Under the pieces are notes generated by a model. It saw nothing but the letters and a program-made list of their open reading frames with translations, did not search any database and had not been told where the DNA came from. This document shows positions 16,697-26,652 of a stretch of DNA of 38,017 nucleotides, piece after piece (position 1 is the stretch's first letter; each line of letters begins with the position of its first letter). The position numbers were made by a program, and so were the translations under genes. The stretch lies in NCBI RefSeq assembly GCF_001499675.1, contig NZ_LN609302.1, forward strand, positions 304,777 to 342,793. Reading direction: 5' to 3'. This DNA comes from Acetobacter ghanensis. Lineage in GTDB: Bacteria; Pseudomonadota; Alphaproteobacteria; Acetobacterales; Acetobacteraceae.

Positions 16697-18154
16697 TTAC
16701 GCCGTGCCGCCCACGGTCAGCCCGGTCATTTTAAGGGTCGGCTGGCCAACGCCTACAGGCACGCCCTGCCCGGCCTTGCCACAGGTGCCAATGCCCGGAT
16801 CAAGCTCCAGATTGCTCCCGATCATGGAAACCTGGGTCATGGCCTCCGCCCCGCTACCAATAAGCGTTGCCCCTTTGACCGGGGCCGTAACCCGCCCGTT
16901 TTCGATCAGGTAGGCCTCCGATGCCGCAAACACGAACTTGCCCGAGGTAATATCCACCTGCCCGCCACCAAAATGCACGGCATACAACCCACGCTTGACC
17001 GAGCGGATCATCTCCTCCGTGGTGGCATTACCCGGCAACATGATGGTGTTGGTCATGCGCGGCAGGGGCATATGTGCGTAGGACTGGCGGCGGCCGTTAC
17101 CCGTGGGGGCAACCCCCATGAGCCGTGCATTCAGCCGGTCCTGCAAATACCCCTTGAGAATACCATCCTCGATCAGCACCGTGCGTCCTGTGGGAGTCCC
17201 TTCATCATCTATAGTCAGGCTGCCACGGCGGTCGGGCATGGAGCCATCATCAATAACAGTCACACCGGGGGACGCCACGCGCGAGCCAATACGCCCTGCA
17301 AAAACGGACGTACCCTTGCGGTTAAAATCCCCTTCCAGCCCGTGGCCCACGGCTTCGTGCAGCAGAATGCCGGGCCAGCCGGCACCCAGCACTACTTCCA
17401 TTTCCCCTGCTGGCGCGGCCTGTGCCTCGAGCGCTACAAGCGCCTGCCGCAGGGCTTCGTCCACCGCGCCTTGCCATGTTTCCGCGTTGAGCAGGCGGTT
17501 AATCTCGTAACGTCCGCCAAGGCCGTGGCTCCCGCTCTCGCGCTTGCCGTTCTGCTCCACCACGACTGACACATTCAGCCGCACCAGTGGCCGCAGGTCC
17601 GCAACCCGCGCACCATCTGCACGGATGATCTGCACGGCCTGCCACTCGCCCGAGAGCGAGGCCATAACCTGCACCACCCGCGAGTCCTTGCCCCGAGCAT
17701 AGGCATCTATGCTGGAGAGCAGGCCGGAGCGGGCAGCAAAATCGGTATCCCCCAGCGGGTTGGCATCCGTGTAAAGCCGCTGGTTGGTGGGGCGTGGGGG
17801 AGGCGCCATAACCCCCGAGCGGCCCGCACGCACGGCACTGACCGCATCGGACGCACGTAGCAGGGAGGAGCGGCTCATCTCATCCGAATGGGCAAAGCCT
17901 GTCTCTTCCCCCAGCACTGCGCGCAGGCCAAAGCCCGTGCTGGTGTTGAAGGAGGCCGAGCGGATAACCCCGTCATCCAGTGCTATGGATTCGCTCTCAC
18001 GGTATTCAAGGAACAGTTCGCCATCGTCCATGCCATCCAGCGCCGTGCGGGTCAGCTTTTCGGCTTCGTCCCGGCTAAGCTGGGCCTGATTGCGGGCAAA
18101 AAACAACTGGTCTGTCGCGGCCAGCGCCCCGGCGTGTGAGGGAGAGAAAGACAT
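16697..18154 (-). CDS. tldD: Metalloprotease TldD
   Basis: The TldD half of the TldD/TldE (PmbA) protease, which forms a heterodimer that cuts unfolded peptides and matures some modified peptides such as microcin B17. The product is 485 residues, the usual length. The metal-binding HEXXXH motif is HEAVGHG with H266, E267 and H271, in GWPGILLHEAVGHGLEGD. The C-terminal region with IGSGAEAMTQVSMIG and GTCGKAGQGVPVGVG matches the conserved TldD tail. No tldE partner is in the window, so it should be elsewhere on the chromosome. The upstream gene on the same strand is the histidine phosphatase, 97 bases away. Confidence 0.96.
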   Translation of the reverse strand: MSFSPSHAGALAATDQLFFARNQAQLSRDEAEKLTRTALDGMDDGELFLEYRESESIALDDGVIRSASFNTSTGFGLRAVLGEETGFAHSDEMSRSSLLRASDAVSAVRAGRSGVMAPPPRPTNQRLYTDANPLGDTDFAARSGLLSSIDAYARGKDSRVVQVMASLSGEWQAVQIIRADGARVADLRPLVRLNVSVVVEQNGKRESGSHGLGGRYEINRLLNAETWQGAVDEALRQALVALEAQAAPAGEMEVVLGAGWPGILLHEAVGHGLEGDFNRKGTSVFAGRIGSRVASPGVTVIDDGSMPDRRGSLTIDDEGTPTGRTVLIEDGILKGYLQDRLNARLMGVAPTGNGRRQSYAHMPLPRMTNTIMLPGNATTEEMIRSVKRGLYAVHFGGGQVDITSGKFVFAASEAYLIENGRVTAPVKGATLIGSGAEAMTQVSMIGSNLELDPGIGTCGKAGQGVPVGVGQPTLKMTGLTVGGTA

Positions 18155-18251
18155 GGACCAAAGCCCTCCGTCTGGGAAATATCCATATTGGAAAACCGGC
18201 AGCCCCTACGGCCATCCGGTCATTGTGCCTGAATGCCAAAAACAGCCGGGG

Positions 18252-18947
18252 TCAGATACCCGGCAGCTCATTGACCGTAACCACCCGCCAGCCCGCATCC
18301 AGCCGCTCCAGAATGGTCAGGGATAGATTCTGCACCGAAAAATGAAGCGCTGTCTCGGCATGAATTCGGAGTGCATGGGCCAGTGCCGCACGAATAACGC
18401 CGCCATGCGCCACCGCCACAATGTTACGCCCGGCATGAGTGCGGGCCAGCCGGTCCAGCAGGCGGCCAACACGGCTGCATACTTCTATCACACTTTCCCC
18501 ATCCGGGGGGCAATCACTTGCTGCCACAGGCCAGAACGGGTGTGGCGGCAGGGTCAGGTGGGCGGGCAGGTCATCATATTCCAGCCCCTGCCATGCTCCC
18601 AGATTCTGCTCGATCAGGTCTGGCTCCACCGTAAGCTGGCGGGGGCCATAACCGGCCTCCTCAATGGCCTGCGCGGTGCGCCGTGTGCGAGAAAGCGGGC
18701 TTATGAACCACTGCGCATCCTGCGGCAGGCGGGCCGCCAGCGCCCGATACATTGGCTTTTGGGCAATCAGACTTTCGGGGCAGAGCGGCACGTCCATGCT
18801 GCCATACATGCGCATACGGGCATTTTCTTCCACCAGTGCGTGGCGGATCAGCCAGAAGCGGGTAATACCGGTAGGCAGGTCGGGACCATCCAGAAAATGA
18901 TCCTGGGAAGAGGATGAGGCTTTTTCGGCAATCATGTGTTCGCTCAT
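18252..18947 (-). CDS. Histidine phosphatase family protein (phosphoglycerate-mutase-like)
   Basis: A 231-residue branch of the histidine phosphatase superfamily. The catalytic site is present: R35-H36 in LIRHALVEEN (the usual RHG reads RHA), the SPLSRTRRTAQ arm at about 83-93, E113 as the likely acid, and H181 in AHGGVIRA. The N-terminal 25 residues are polar and probably disordered. Substrates in the family range from sugar phosphates to alpha-ribazole phosphate, and nothing here decides between them. It starts 15 bases after the stop of the 703-residue PLP protein gene, so the two are probably cotranscribed. Confidence 0.88.
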   Translation of the reverse strand: MSEHMIAEKASSSSQDHFLDGPDLPTGITRFWLIRHALVEENARMRMYGSMDVPLCPESLIAQKPMYRALAARLPQDAQWFISPLSRTRRTAQAIEEAGYGPRQLTVEPDLIEQNLGAWQGLEYDDLPAHLTLPPHPFWPVAASDCPPDGESVIEVCSRVGRLLDRLARTHAGRNIVAVAHGGVIRAALAHALRIHAETALHFSVQNLSLTILERLDAGWRVVTVNELPGI

Positions 18948-18962
18948 GCCACTGTTGTGGAA

Positions 18963-21074
18963 TCAGCTTTGCCGGAGCGCAAGAGAAGAAATGCCCTGCC
19001 TGCCCTGACCGGGCGCACACGCTGCTACAGCGGGAGGAACCGGCGTACCCCTTGGGGTGGCAGGCTGCACCAGATGGGGCCAGAACCGCAGGATCAACCC
19101 CAGTTTGTCCAGCACCCGCGCCACGGAATGGTGCGGAGCCAGCACCGCCCCCTCCGTGCCGGAAACATGCCGGGCAGAGGCCGAAACACGGAGTGCGCCA
19201 AGCCCACCCGCCCCGGCCTGTGCGGTTGTCAGGCAGACGGGTTGCCCAACATGGCAGGGCAACGCCGCAAGCGCCTGCTCCGCCTCTGACAGACCTGCGG
19301 GCAAACGGTCGGAAAGGTCTTCCAGCAACCAGCGGTGGAGGTGTTTGGTCTGCCCAAAATCCAGCGCCCCGCCATGCGCCAGCACAACAAACGCAAAAAT
19401 ACTGGGCAGACTATCCCACTCGCCCGCCCCCTGTGGCGCAGGCAGGTCAACCGACGGCAGAAGCCTGACAAAAGGGCACGCAACCAGAGCGGCTTTGGTC
19501 TGCACCATAAACTGGTGCAGGCGAGCGTATTTCTGCGCATCCGGCACAGCGGCAAAGGCTGCCATTTCCGCCCGCGCACCACTCCAGCGCAGGAACAGAC
19601 CAGCGTTCATCCCCTCCGGCAGACAGCGAGTCGCGGGCATGTCCGGCCATTCAGCCCGTGTGGCGTAAGCCGCCAGACCCGTTGGCAGGCTCCCCTGCTG
19701 CAACCTGTTCAACCAACTATCCGGCAGCAGCAACGCGCCACTAAAGGGCGGGCCAGTAAAAAACTTGGACCCCGTGACCATAACCGCCCAGCCCAAAGCC
19801 ACATACTGGCGCACCTGCTCCGCCCGCAACCGGGCCTGACAGGCATCCACCAACACATCCACCTGTCCGGGGTAGAGCGCGCACAAAGCCCGGACCCGAC
19901 TGGCTGGCAACACCAACTGCCCGGTTTTGGAGACATGAAGCACGTACAGCAGCACCCTCCGCCCAGCCTGCACCGCACGGGTTATGTGCTGCTGGCAGGC
20001 CGCAAACAGGGCCTCGTCCGCCACACGGCTTCCACCCTCCCCCCGCAACGGCAGGGCGATGTGCTCCGCATCCTGCGGAAATCCCTCTATGGGGAAGCCT
20101 TTAGCCACATCCTGACCACGGGCTGTGCGGCAGGCAAAATGGCGGCCGCACGTGGCAAGCGGCACCCCGCTGCCTGTTTCCTCCACACCGGGCAGAATGG
20201 TCGTGATATGTGGGCTGACCATCCCCATAAGCGCCGTCGCGGCCAACGCGCAGTCCGTCCCCGATGGGGCCAGCACCACCCGGCCAACCCCATCCATATG
20301 ATAAAAAGAGGCCAGAAATGCCTTGGTCTCCTGCACGGGGCAGGCGGTACCCTCCTGCCCATCCACAGCATGGCGGACCAACTGCACACTTGCCTGATGG
20401 ATAGCCCGGGCTGCAGGCAATGTAGGCGTGGATGCGGTAGAGGAGGAAAAAGCCAGCTCCCCATAACGGGGGAAGGGCTGGCAGCCATAGCGGTTGAGGC
20501 CAGTTTGCCGGGCGGGGTCCAGCCGTTCGTCCCCCCCTTGCATAACCAGCCATTCTGCTGGCTGCAAACCGGGCCAGACAGCACAGGCCCACACATGCAA
20601 GGCATGGTCATCCACAATGGCAGGGCGCAAGGCCGGAGCCACATACAGCGCCACATCGGCTACACAAGCAGCCAGTTGGGTGGGAGATGGCACGGCATCC
20701 TCCGCCATAACATCCCCCCATGTACATGGCGGTGCGACGGGCCGGAGCGTCTGGCAGAACCGGCTCAGACGCCACGCACGGGCCGTTACCCTTGCCGCCG
20801 CCAGCAATGTGCGCGCCTGCTTCTGGCCATTCTGATCTGCATCCTGCGGTGCGGCGCAGGCAAGGGCGGCAACCTCCAGCGCCAGACGGGCAGAAAACCA
20901 TGCTCTGGCAGGCTCCACCGGTCCGGGCTGGCATAGGAGCATACCATCCGGCTGCACACAGACGGGGCGTTCAAACGTTGGGTTCTGCACAATGGAGCAA
21001 GGCATCAGCATATGGCGCAGGTCTGCGCTGGACTGCATATACTGAAAAACATCTGTCAAATTACTTGCATCCAT
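18963..21074 (-). CDS. Large PLP-dependent fold-type-I protein (aminotransferase class V-like), function unknown
   Basis: A 703-residue protein. Its middle shows the fold-type-I signature of cysteine-desulfurase/aminotransferase class V enzymes: LAPSGTDCALAATAL (cofactor phosphate loop), then D410-A-C-Q413 in VLVDACQAR and K437 in VMVTGSKFFTGPPFSG. The DxxQ to Lys distance of 24 is close to the 23 of IscS, so D410 should hold the pyridine nitrogen and K437 the cofactor. Unlike typical members of about 400 residues, it has an N-terminal extension of about 230 residues with no domain I recognise and a longer C-terminal half. No catalytic Cys loop like that of desulfurases is seen. It is followed by the histidine phosphatase after 15 bases. 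The reaction is unknown. Confidence 0.8.
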   Translation of the reverse strand: MDASNLTDVFQYMQSSADLRHMLMPCSIVQNPTFERPVCVQPDGMLLCQPGPVEPARAWFSARLALEVAALACAAPQDADQNGQKQARTLLAAARVTARAWRLSRFCQTLRPVAPPCTWGDVMAEDAVPSPTQLAACVADVALYVAPALRPAIVDDHALHVWACAVWPGLQPAEWLVMQGGDERLDPARQTGLNRYGCQPFPRYGELAFSSSTASTPTLPAARAIHQASVQLVRHAVDGQEGTACPVQETKAFLASFYHMDGVGRVVLAPSGTDCALAATALMGMVSPHITTILPGVEETGSGVPLATCGRHFACRTARGQDVAKGFPIEGFPQDAEHIALPLRGEGGSRVADEALFAACQQHITRAVQAGRRVLLYVLHVSKTGQLVLPASRVRALCALYPGQVDVLVDACQARLRAEQVRQYVALGWAVMVTGSKFFTGPPFSGALLLPDSWLNRLQQGSLPTGLAAYATRAEWPDMPATRCLPEGMNAGLFLRWSGARAEMAAFAAVPDAQKYARLHQFMVQTKAALVACPFVRLLPSVDLPAPQGAGEWDSLPSIFAFVVLAHGGALDFGQTKHLHRWLLEDLSDRLPAGLSEAEQALAALPCHVGQPVCLTTAQAGAGGLGALRVSASARHVSGTEGAVLAPHHSVARVLDKLGLILRFWPHLVQPATPRGTPVPPAVAACAPGQGRQGISSLALRQS

Positions 21075-21523
21075 TTATTCGGCACACTCCGGAGCGGAAG
21101 ATAAACAAAAAACAGACATCCGCCGTCCTGCCGGGCCTGCAACCACCCTGATCTGTTCCAGACCACCAAAGCTCCGCCGCTGGCAAGGCGGGGCTGTTGC
21201 CCTCTATATTGTCGATCCCCCGCTTCTGAACAAGCGGCACACACTATAGGGGCGTATGTCCATAACACTCGTCAGGCTTCAACCCCATGCCAATATGCCC
21301 CTCCGTTTATACGCGCATCAAAGGGTGTGAGCGCATAACAACCGCGGCTTCTGCAAAGGATGCGGTTCGCAATACTCAACAGGGCTGCTAAGAAGAAAGC
21401 AGTCACCCTTTACAACCACCCGCGAACACGATTCCTGCCCGCGCAGGACCATGCTCGCGGCCTCTGGAGTCAGGACCGGCACCCTTGGCGCGCACAAGCC
21501 CTTTAAATACCAGCAACTCCCCC
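21075..21523. other. 449-base divergent intergenic region between the PLP gene and ftsK
   Basis: No gene with a credible start and codon use is visible here. I checked for tRNA and for the SRP RNA apical loop and found neither. Two small stems occur (21174-21178 with 21187-21191; 21220-21225 with 21232-21237). A possible minus-strand promoter for the PLP gene is TTGTTC with an AATATA-like hexamer around 21203-21233, which is weak. The region must hold the promoters of both divergent genes. Confidence 0.4.
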
Positions 21524-24154
21524 ATGCCCCACAAAAGCGCACTGCGTCTGCGTCTGGAAGAAGGGGGCGGAATTGCCCTGTGCATTCTGGCCTGTGCCCT
21601 GCTGGCCGCTCTGGTCACTTATAACCCGACCGACCCATCCTTTAATACCGCCACCAACCAGCCCCCAACCAACCTGCTGGGCACCACGGGCGCTTTTATA
21701 GCCGATACGCTGCTCCAGGGAATCGGGCTGGGGGCCACGGTGCCAGCCCTTATTCTTGTGGCATGGGGCTGGCGCTTTATGAGCCACCGCTTGCTAGGCC
21801 ACGAAACGTGGATGACATTTGGTATGCGGGTTGCCGCCATTTTGTGCCTGCTCCCGGTTTCTGGCGCTCTGCTGGCTGCTATTCCCCTGCTGTTTACGGC
21901 TCTCCCCTCCATTGAATGGCCAACACAGGCTGGCATTGGCGGTGGCGTTGGCCACTCCATTGCTCAAACCTCCATTGCAGCGGGCATGGCTGCCATAGGC
22001 CCTGCGGGGGGTATGGTCATCTGGCTGCTGGGCGGGTTACTGGCCGCGCTGCTGCTGGCCTTGGGCACGGGCCTGCGGCGTGAGGAGTGGCTGGCCATCT
22101 GGCGGGCATTTGTGTTTGTCATCCGTCTGCCCGGTAGGCTGGGCACTCGTTTTGTGCGCTATTACGCCAGCCACAAACCACAGACCAGCGCCCCAGCCAG
22201 CCCGCAACCTGTGCACGCTGCCACAAGCCAACCCGCCACGGACCCGTTCTATGGCAGCACGCTCCCCACGGGCGCCCTGTTTGATGATGAAGCGGACGAG
22301 CACGATCACTCCCCCTATTCCGCCTCACCGGCTGTAACCCCCGCCAGCACCGGCACAGCACTGGTGCTGCACGGCACACAGGACCGGGGCGAACAGCCCC
22401 TGCACCCACCGGCCACGACGCGGCAGGAAAACCCGGTACGGGCATCGGCCATAACCCCACCGCCGACCACAGGGGCGGAACCCGTTTTTGTGCTGCCCAC
22501 AACCACCACAACACCACCGCCACCCACCCCGGAAAAACCGGCCAGAAGCGGTTTGCTCGGTCGCCTGTTTGCTGGCGCCAGCCATGCCGAAAGCCCGGCA
22601 GCCGGCACCGAGCGCGCGCCCAGCGCAACACGCAAGGGTGGATGGGAACTCCCTCCCCTTAACCTGCTGCGCCCTGCCCCCAATAACGCCCATACCGGCC
22701 CCTCGCCCGAACTGCTGAACGCAACCGCCCGTATGCTGGAGCAAGTGCTGGCCGACTACGGCGTGCAGGGCAAAATTGTAGGTATGAGCGCCGGACCGGT
22801 GGTGACGTTGTACGAACTGGAACCCGCGCCGGGCATCCGCTCGGCCCGCATTATCGGGTTGGCGGACGATGTGGCGCGTTCCCTGTCCGTCCTGAGTGTC
22901 CGCATTGCCACCGTGCCGGGCCGGAATGTGATGGGGATTGAAGTCCCCAACCAAACGCGGGAGACGGTGTACCTGTCCGAACTGCTCAACCAGCCCACAT
23001 GGAAGGATGATACCGGGCAGCTCCCCTTGGCCCTTGGCAAGGATATTGCCGGGGACCCCGTATTCAGCGATCTGGCCCGTATGCCGCACCTGCTGGTAGC
23101 GGGGACCACCGGCTCGGGTAAATCGGTCGGTGTTAACGCCATGATCCTCTCCCTGCTTTACCGGCATTCGCCCGATGAATGCAGGCTGATCATGATTGAC
23201 CCCAAGGTACTGGAACTTTCCATTTACGATGGCATTCCCCACCTGCTGACCCCGGTTGTGACCGAGCCGCCCAAAGCCGTAAACGCACTGAAATGGGTAG
23301 TGCGGGAGATGGACCGCCGCTACCGCACCATGGCGCACATGCAGGTCCGCAACATTGCGGGCTATAACGCCCGCGCGGCGGAAGCCCGCGCGGATGGGGA
23401 AGTTGTTGTCCGCCGCGTGCAGACCGGCTTTGACCCCGAAACAGGCAACCCGGTGTTTGAGGAACAGTCCGTAACCCTCGACCCCATGCCCTACATTGTC
23501 GTCATTATTGACGAAATGGCTGACCTGATGATGACCGCAGGCAAGGAAATTGATGCCTGTGTGCAGCGTCTGGCGCAAAAGGCCCGTGCTGCGGGCATCC
23601 ACGTTATTATGGCCACGCAGCGCCCTTCGGTGGATGTGATTACCGGCACCATCAAGGCCAACTTCCCCACCCGTATCTCGTTCCAGGTGATCAGCAAGTT
23701 CGACAGTCGCACCATTCTGGGCGAACAGGGGGCCGAGCAGCTTCTGGGGCAGGGGGACATGCTGTTCATGCAAGGCGGTGGGCGCATTACCCGCGTGCAC
23801 GGCCCCTTTGTGGCAGACAGCGAAGTGGAACAGGTGGTCAGCTTCCTCAAGGAGCAGGGTGAGCCGATTTATGATGAAGACGTGCTGGCCGAACCTGTGG
23901 ATGAAAGCGCCTCCTCAAGCGGAAGCAGCCGCTCCGGCGGGAACGAAAATGCCGAAGCAGATCTGTATAGCGAGGCCGTGGACATTGTGACGCGGGAAGG
24001 CAAAGCCTCCACCTCCTTCATCCAGCGCCACTTGTCCATTGGTTACAACCGAGCCGCCAAGCTGATTGAACAGATGGAAAAGGAAGGCATCATCAGCCGC
24101 GCCGACCATGTGGGCCGCCGCAAGGTGCTGGTTGGCTCCAACCGGGAGGACTAA
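21524..24154 (+). CDS. ftsK: DNA translocase FtsK
   Basis: A septum-located DNA pump for chromosome segregation and dimer resolution, 876 residues from the ATG at 21524. The N-terminal membrane domain has four hydrophobic helices within about 1-190. A Pro/Thr/Ala-rich linker follows (about 200-390). The motor has an FtsK alpha part ([20 protein letters not shown]) and a RecA-like beta part with Walker A GTTGSGKS (527-534) and Walker [10 protein letters not shown] (D663, E664). The C-terminal winged-helix gamma domain (about 810-870, [20 protein letters not shown]) recognises KOPS. The ribosome site is weak; an upstream TTG at 21485 is less likely. It is followed 8 bases later by the pseudouridine synthase gene. 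Confidence 0.96.
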   Translation: MPHKSALRLRLEEGGGIALCILACALLAALVTYNPTDPSFNTATNQPPTNLLGTTGAFIADTLLQGIGLGATVPALILVAWGWRFMSHRLLGHETWMTFGMRVAAILCLLPVSGALLAAIPLLFTALPSIEWPTQAGIGGGVGHSIAQTSIAAGMAAIGPAGGMVIWLLGGLLAALLLALGTGLRREEWLAIWRAFVFVIRLPGRLGTRFVRYYASHKPQTSAPASPQPVHAATSQPATDPFYGSTLPTGALFDDEADEHDHSPYSASPAVTPASTGTALVLHGTQDRGEQPLHPPATTRQENPVRASAITPPPTTGAEPVFVLPTTTTTPPPPTPEKPARSGLLGRLFAGASHAESPAAGTERAPSATRKGGWELPPLNLLRPAPNNAHTGPSPELLNATARMLEQVLADYGVQGKIVGMSAGPVVTLYELEPAPGIRSARIIGLADDVARSLSVLSVRIATVPGRNVMGIEVPNQTRETVYLSELLNQPTWKDDTGQLPLALGKDIAGDPVFSDLARMPHLLVAGTTGSGKSVGVNAMILSLLYRHSPDECRLIMIDPKVLELSIYDGIPHLLTPVVTEPPKAVNALKWVVREMDRRYRTMAHMQVRNIAGYNARAAEARADGEVVVRRVQTGFDPETGNPVFEEQSVTLDPMPYIVVIIDEMADLMMTAGKEIDACVQRLAQKARAAGIHVIMATQRPSVDVITGTIKANFPTRISFQVISKFDSRTILGEQGAEQLLGQGDMLFMQGGGRITRVHGPFVADSEVEQVVSFLKEQGEPIYDEDVLAEPVDESASSSGSSRSGGNENAEADLYSEAVDIVTREGKASTSFIQRHLSIGYNRAAKLIEQMEKEGIISRADHVGRRKVLVGSNRED

Positions 24155-24162
24155 GGCGCTCC

Positions 24163-24822
24163 ATGCTCCCGCCCCTGCCTTCCCTGCTCTACCAGAGCAA
24201 CCATGTGGTCATTCTTGATAAACCTGCCGGACTGCCTGTGCATACCGGCCCCGGCGGCGGGCAGAGTGTGGAGGACTGGTTCCCCCTTCTCTCCCGCCGT
24301 AAGGATGGCCCATGGCTTGCACACCGGCTGGATGCAGATACATCAGGCTGTCTTGCCATAGCCCTGCGCAAACAACCCCTGCTGGCCATGCAACAGGCCT
24401 TTGCCAACAAAACGGCACGCAAGACGTACTGGGCTGTGGTCCAGGGGGGCCCACAGGCCATGAGCGGGCGTATTGACCTGCCTTTGCTTAAAACCAGCAC
24501 CAAAGCGGGCTGGTCCATGCAGGTCGCGGAGGCCGGTGCGCCTTCCGCCACAAAATGGCGGGTGCTTGGCCGGTCGGAGACCACAAGCTGGCTGGAACTG
24601 GAGCTGGAAACCGGGCGGACCCATCAGGCCCGCGTCCATTGCGCCGCCATGGGCTGGCCCATTATTGGGGATGCCCTATACGGCACGCCCACCTCCACCG
24701 GCCTACACCTGTTAGCAAGAAGCCTGACCCTACCGCTGGATAACGGCATTACCGCAACCGCCCCACCCCGCACAGACATGCAGCCCGCCCTGCGCGCCTG
24801 CGGTTGGGATGAGGCGTTATAG
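24163..24822 (+). CDS. RluA-family pseudouridine synthase
   Basis: A 219-residue, single-domain member of the RluA family with no S4 domain. The catalytic motif is HRLDADTSG (54-62, D57 nucleophile). Other family motifs are ILDKPAGLPVHTGPGG near the N-terminus, ETGRTHQARVHCAAMGWPIIGD near 150, and LHLLARSLTLP. Lack of an S4 domain and small size fit RluA/TruC-like enzymes, but the RNA target cannot be assigned. It starts 8 bases after ftsK and probably shares its transcript. It converges on the glycosyltransferase gene. Confidence 0.9.
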   Translation: MLPPLPSLLYQSNHVVILDKPAGLPVHTGPGGGQSVEDWFPLLSRRKDGPWLAHRLDADTSGCLAIALRKQPLLAMQQAFANKTARKTYWAVVQGGPQAMSGRIDLPLLKTSTKAGWSMQVAEAGAPSATKWRVLGRSETTSWLELELETGRTHQARVHCAAMGWPIIGDALYGTPTSTGLHLLARSLTLPLDNGITATAPPRTDMQPALRACGWDEAL

Positions 24823-24850
24823 AGCGCGTAAAAACAAAATATTCGGTGGC

Positions 24851-25957
24851 TTACGCCTGTGCGAGTTGCCCGACATGGGGCCAAACCTGCACCACTCGTG
24901 CCTGAAAATGCTGGCGTCTGGGCCGTAGGGTCGCACTGTCGAACAACTGCGCACGTGCACGCGCGGCCTGCCCCATATGGGCGCGCAAATCCGCATCAGA
25001 CATCAGCCGGGCAAGCGCCTGCACCAGCGTTGGCAGGTCATCTGGATTGGCATACAGGGCTGCCTGCCCCACCACACCGGGCAACCCCCCATGAGGGGAC
25101 GCCACAACAGCAGCCCCACACCCCATGGCCTCCAGCGCCGCCATGCCAAAAGGTTCGGCCCACCGGCTCGGCACAACCACAATCGCAGCCCGTCCCATAG
25201 CCTGTAATACCTGAGCATGAGGCTGGTAGCCTGTAATGCTGATGCCCGCAGCCTGTGCCTGCGCCTGAACACGGGTCAGAAATTCCGTTTGTGGGGACTC
25301 CGGGCCAAACCTGTCCGCCCCTATAATCTGGGCCTGCCATGCAGGGTACTGCGGGAGCAGCGTAGCACAGGCCTGCACAAACGCATCCACACCTTTATCC
25401 GCCACAACACGGCCAGCAAACAGCACAAGATTATCCCGCACAGGGGCAGACGGAGGGAGCGAAGCAAGGTCCAACCCGTTGGGCAACACCGTAACGCACC
25501 CCGTTGCGCCCTGCCCCAAAAACCGCTGCCGCAGCCAGTCGGATACGGTCACAACGGCCACTTTATGCGCCAGCAACGTCCGCTCATGCGGGGTTCTGGT
25601 CGTACGCATCCCGCACGGGTCATTATGCAGGACCAACACCAGTGGGACATGGGGGTAACGCTGGTTGATGGCCAGAGCCAGATCCGGCCGATTATGCACC
25701 TCCACCACATCCGGGCGCATGGTCCGTATCAGCCGCACCACTCCAGCCCGGTACCGGGCCATACGACCAAAAGGGAACACGACCGAAGGCACCGGTATAA
25801 AAGGCACATCGGTGTATGGAGGCGTGTTGGGCCGGGTGCCCACCACGACTTCCCCCTCGCCTGCCATCCTGTGCGCCAGCAGGGCTATGGCCCCGGCCTC
25901 CTGTGGAGCAAAACGCTCACGCGGGGGCAGAACGGTCATCACCCTTAAGGCGGGCAT
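24851..25957 (-). CDS. GT4-family glycosyltransferase
   Basis: A GT-B fold glycosyltransferase of 368 residues. The C-terminal nucleotide-sugar domain shows VLFAGRVVADKGVDAFV at about 178-194. The family EX7E motif is E268 and E276 in EPFGMAALEAMGCGAAVVAS. The N-terminal acceptor domain includes PDVVEVHNRPDLAL. It is the last gene of the mnmA minus-strand series, 12 bases after the GST-like gene. It does not fit the tRNA-thiolation theme and may simply ride on the transcript. Donor and acceptor are unknown; cell-envelope polysaccharide is a reasonable guess. Confidence 0.9.
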   Translation of the reverse strand: MPALRVMTVLPPRERFAPQEAGAIALLAHRMAGEGEVVVGTRPNTPPYTDVPFIPVPSVVFPFGRMARYRAGVVRLIRTMRPDVVEVHNRPDLALAINQRYPHVPLVLVLHNDPCGMRTTRTPHERTLLAHKVAVVTVSDWLRQRFLGQGATGCVTVLPNGLDLASLPPSAPVRDNLVLFAGRVVADKGVDAFVQACATLLPQYPAWQAQIIGADRFGPESPQTEFLTRVQAQAQAAGISITGYQPHAQVLQAMGRAAIVVVPSRWAEPFGMAALEAMGCGAAVVASPHGGLPGVVGQAALYANPDDLPTLVQALARLMSDADLRAHMGQAARARAQLFDSATLRPRRQHFQARVVQVWPHVGQLAQA

Positions 25958-25969
25958 CAGACTGCGAGA

Positions 25970-26629
25970 TCAGGCCAGATTTTCGTACATATCCAGCTGC
26001 CAGTCCGCAGGTTCGCACGCGGCGGCGGCATACCACTCTTCCATCAAGGGATGATGCCGCACCGCCTGCATGTAAGCATGGGACGCGCTTGAAAGCCCCG
26101 GCACATCATACGACAGAAAACGGCAGACAACCGGTGCAAACATGGCATCCGCATTACCCATGCCCGGCCCACACAGGAACGGCCCGCCACGGCCTGTTCC
26201 TTCAGTCCAGATTGCGTTAATGCGCGCAATATCCTTGTGCACATCCTCCGCCAACGGTTCCGCCAGCGGCCGGTTACGCCCCAGATTCATGGGCAGGGCA
26301 GAGCGCACCGCTCTAAAACCTGAATGCATTTCCGCAGCAACCGAACGCGCCCAAGCCCGTGCGGCCCGGTCTGTCGGCCATAAAAATTCATTATGTTCGG
26401 CACAGTATTCAGCAATGGAGAGCGAGTCCCACACCACGGCCCCCCGGTGCTCCAGATACGGCACACACCCGTTGGGTGAGAGGGTCTTGAGCGCCTTGGT
26501 CTGCCCTGCGCCCGCCAATGGCACAACCTCCACGGCAACATCCAGCTCCGCCAGACGGACACACAGCCACCCCCGCAGGGACCATGACGAATAACGCTGT
26601 GTACCAATAACCAAACGATCTTCCGCCAT
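25970..26629 (-). CDS. Glutathione S-transferase family protein
   Basis: A 219-residue GST. The N-terminal thioredoxin-like domain (1-80) opens with LVIGTQRYSSWSLRGWL, whose Ser-rich turn is the probable glutathione-activating site. VPYLEH and VVWDSLSIAEYCAE carry the cis-Pro and the glutathione gamma-glutamyl contact (DS). The helical C-terminal domain includes GNADAMFAPVVCRF with the N-capping Asp. The gene lies 23 bases after mnmA and 12 bases before the GT4 gene on the same strand. The substrate is unknown. Confidence 0.9.
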   Translation of the reverse strand: MAEDRLVIGTQRYSSWSLRGWLCVRLAELDVAVEVVPLAGAGQTKALKTLSPNGCVPYLEHRGAVVWDSLSIAEYCAEHNEFLWPTDRAARAWARSVAAEMHSGFRAVRSALPMNLGRNRPLAEPLAEDVHKDIARINAIWTEGTGRGGPFLCGPGMGNADAMFAPVVCRFLSYDVPGLSSASHAYMQAVRHHPLMEEWYAAAACEPADWQLDMYENLA

Positions 26630-26652
26630 GCGCCTGTGCTCCCTGTATCTGT

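Noticed and set aside
19335..20936. Long plus-strand open frame opposite the PLP protein
   Set aside because: Also an antisense shadow; Arg/His/Gln-rich with no domain, while the minus strand has a coherent PLP fold.
21075..21523. Candidate SRP (4.5S) RNA or tRNA between the PLP gene and ftsK
   Set aside because: No GGAAGGAAGCAGCC-like apical loop and no cloverleaf could be drawn on either strand.
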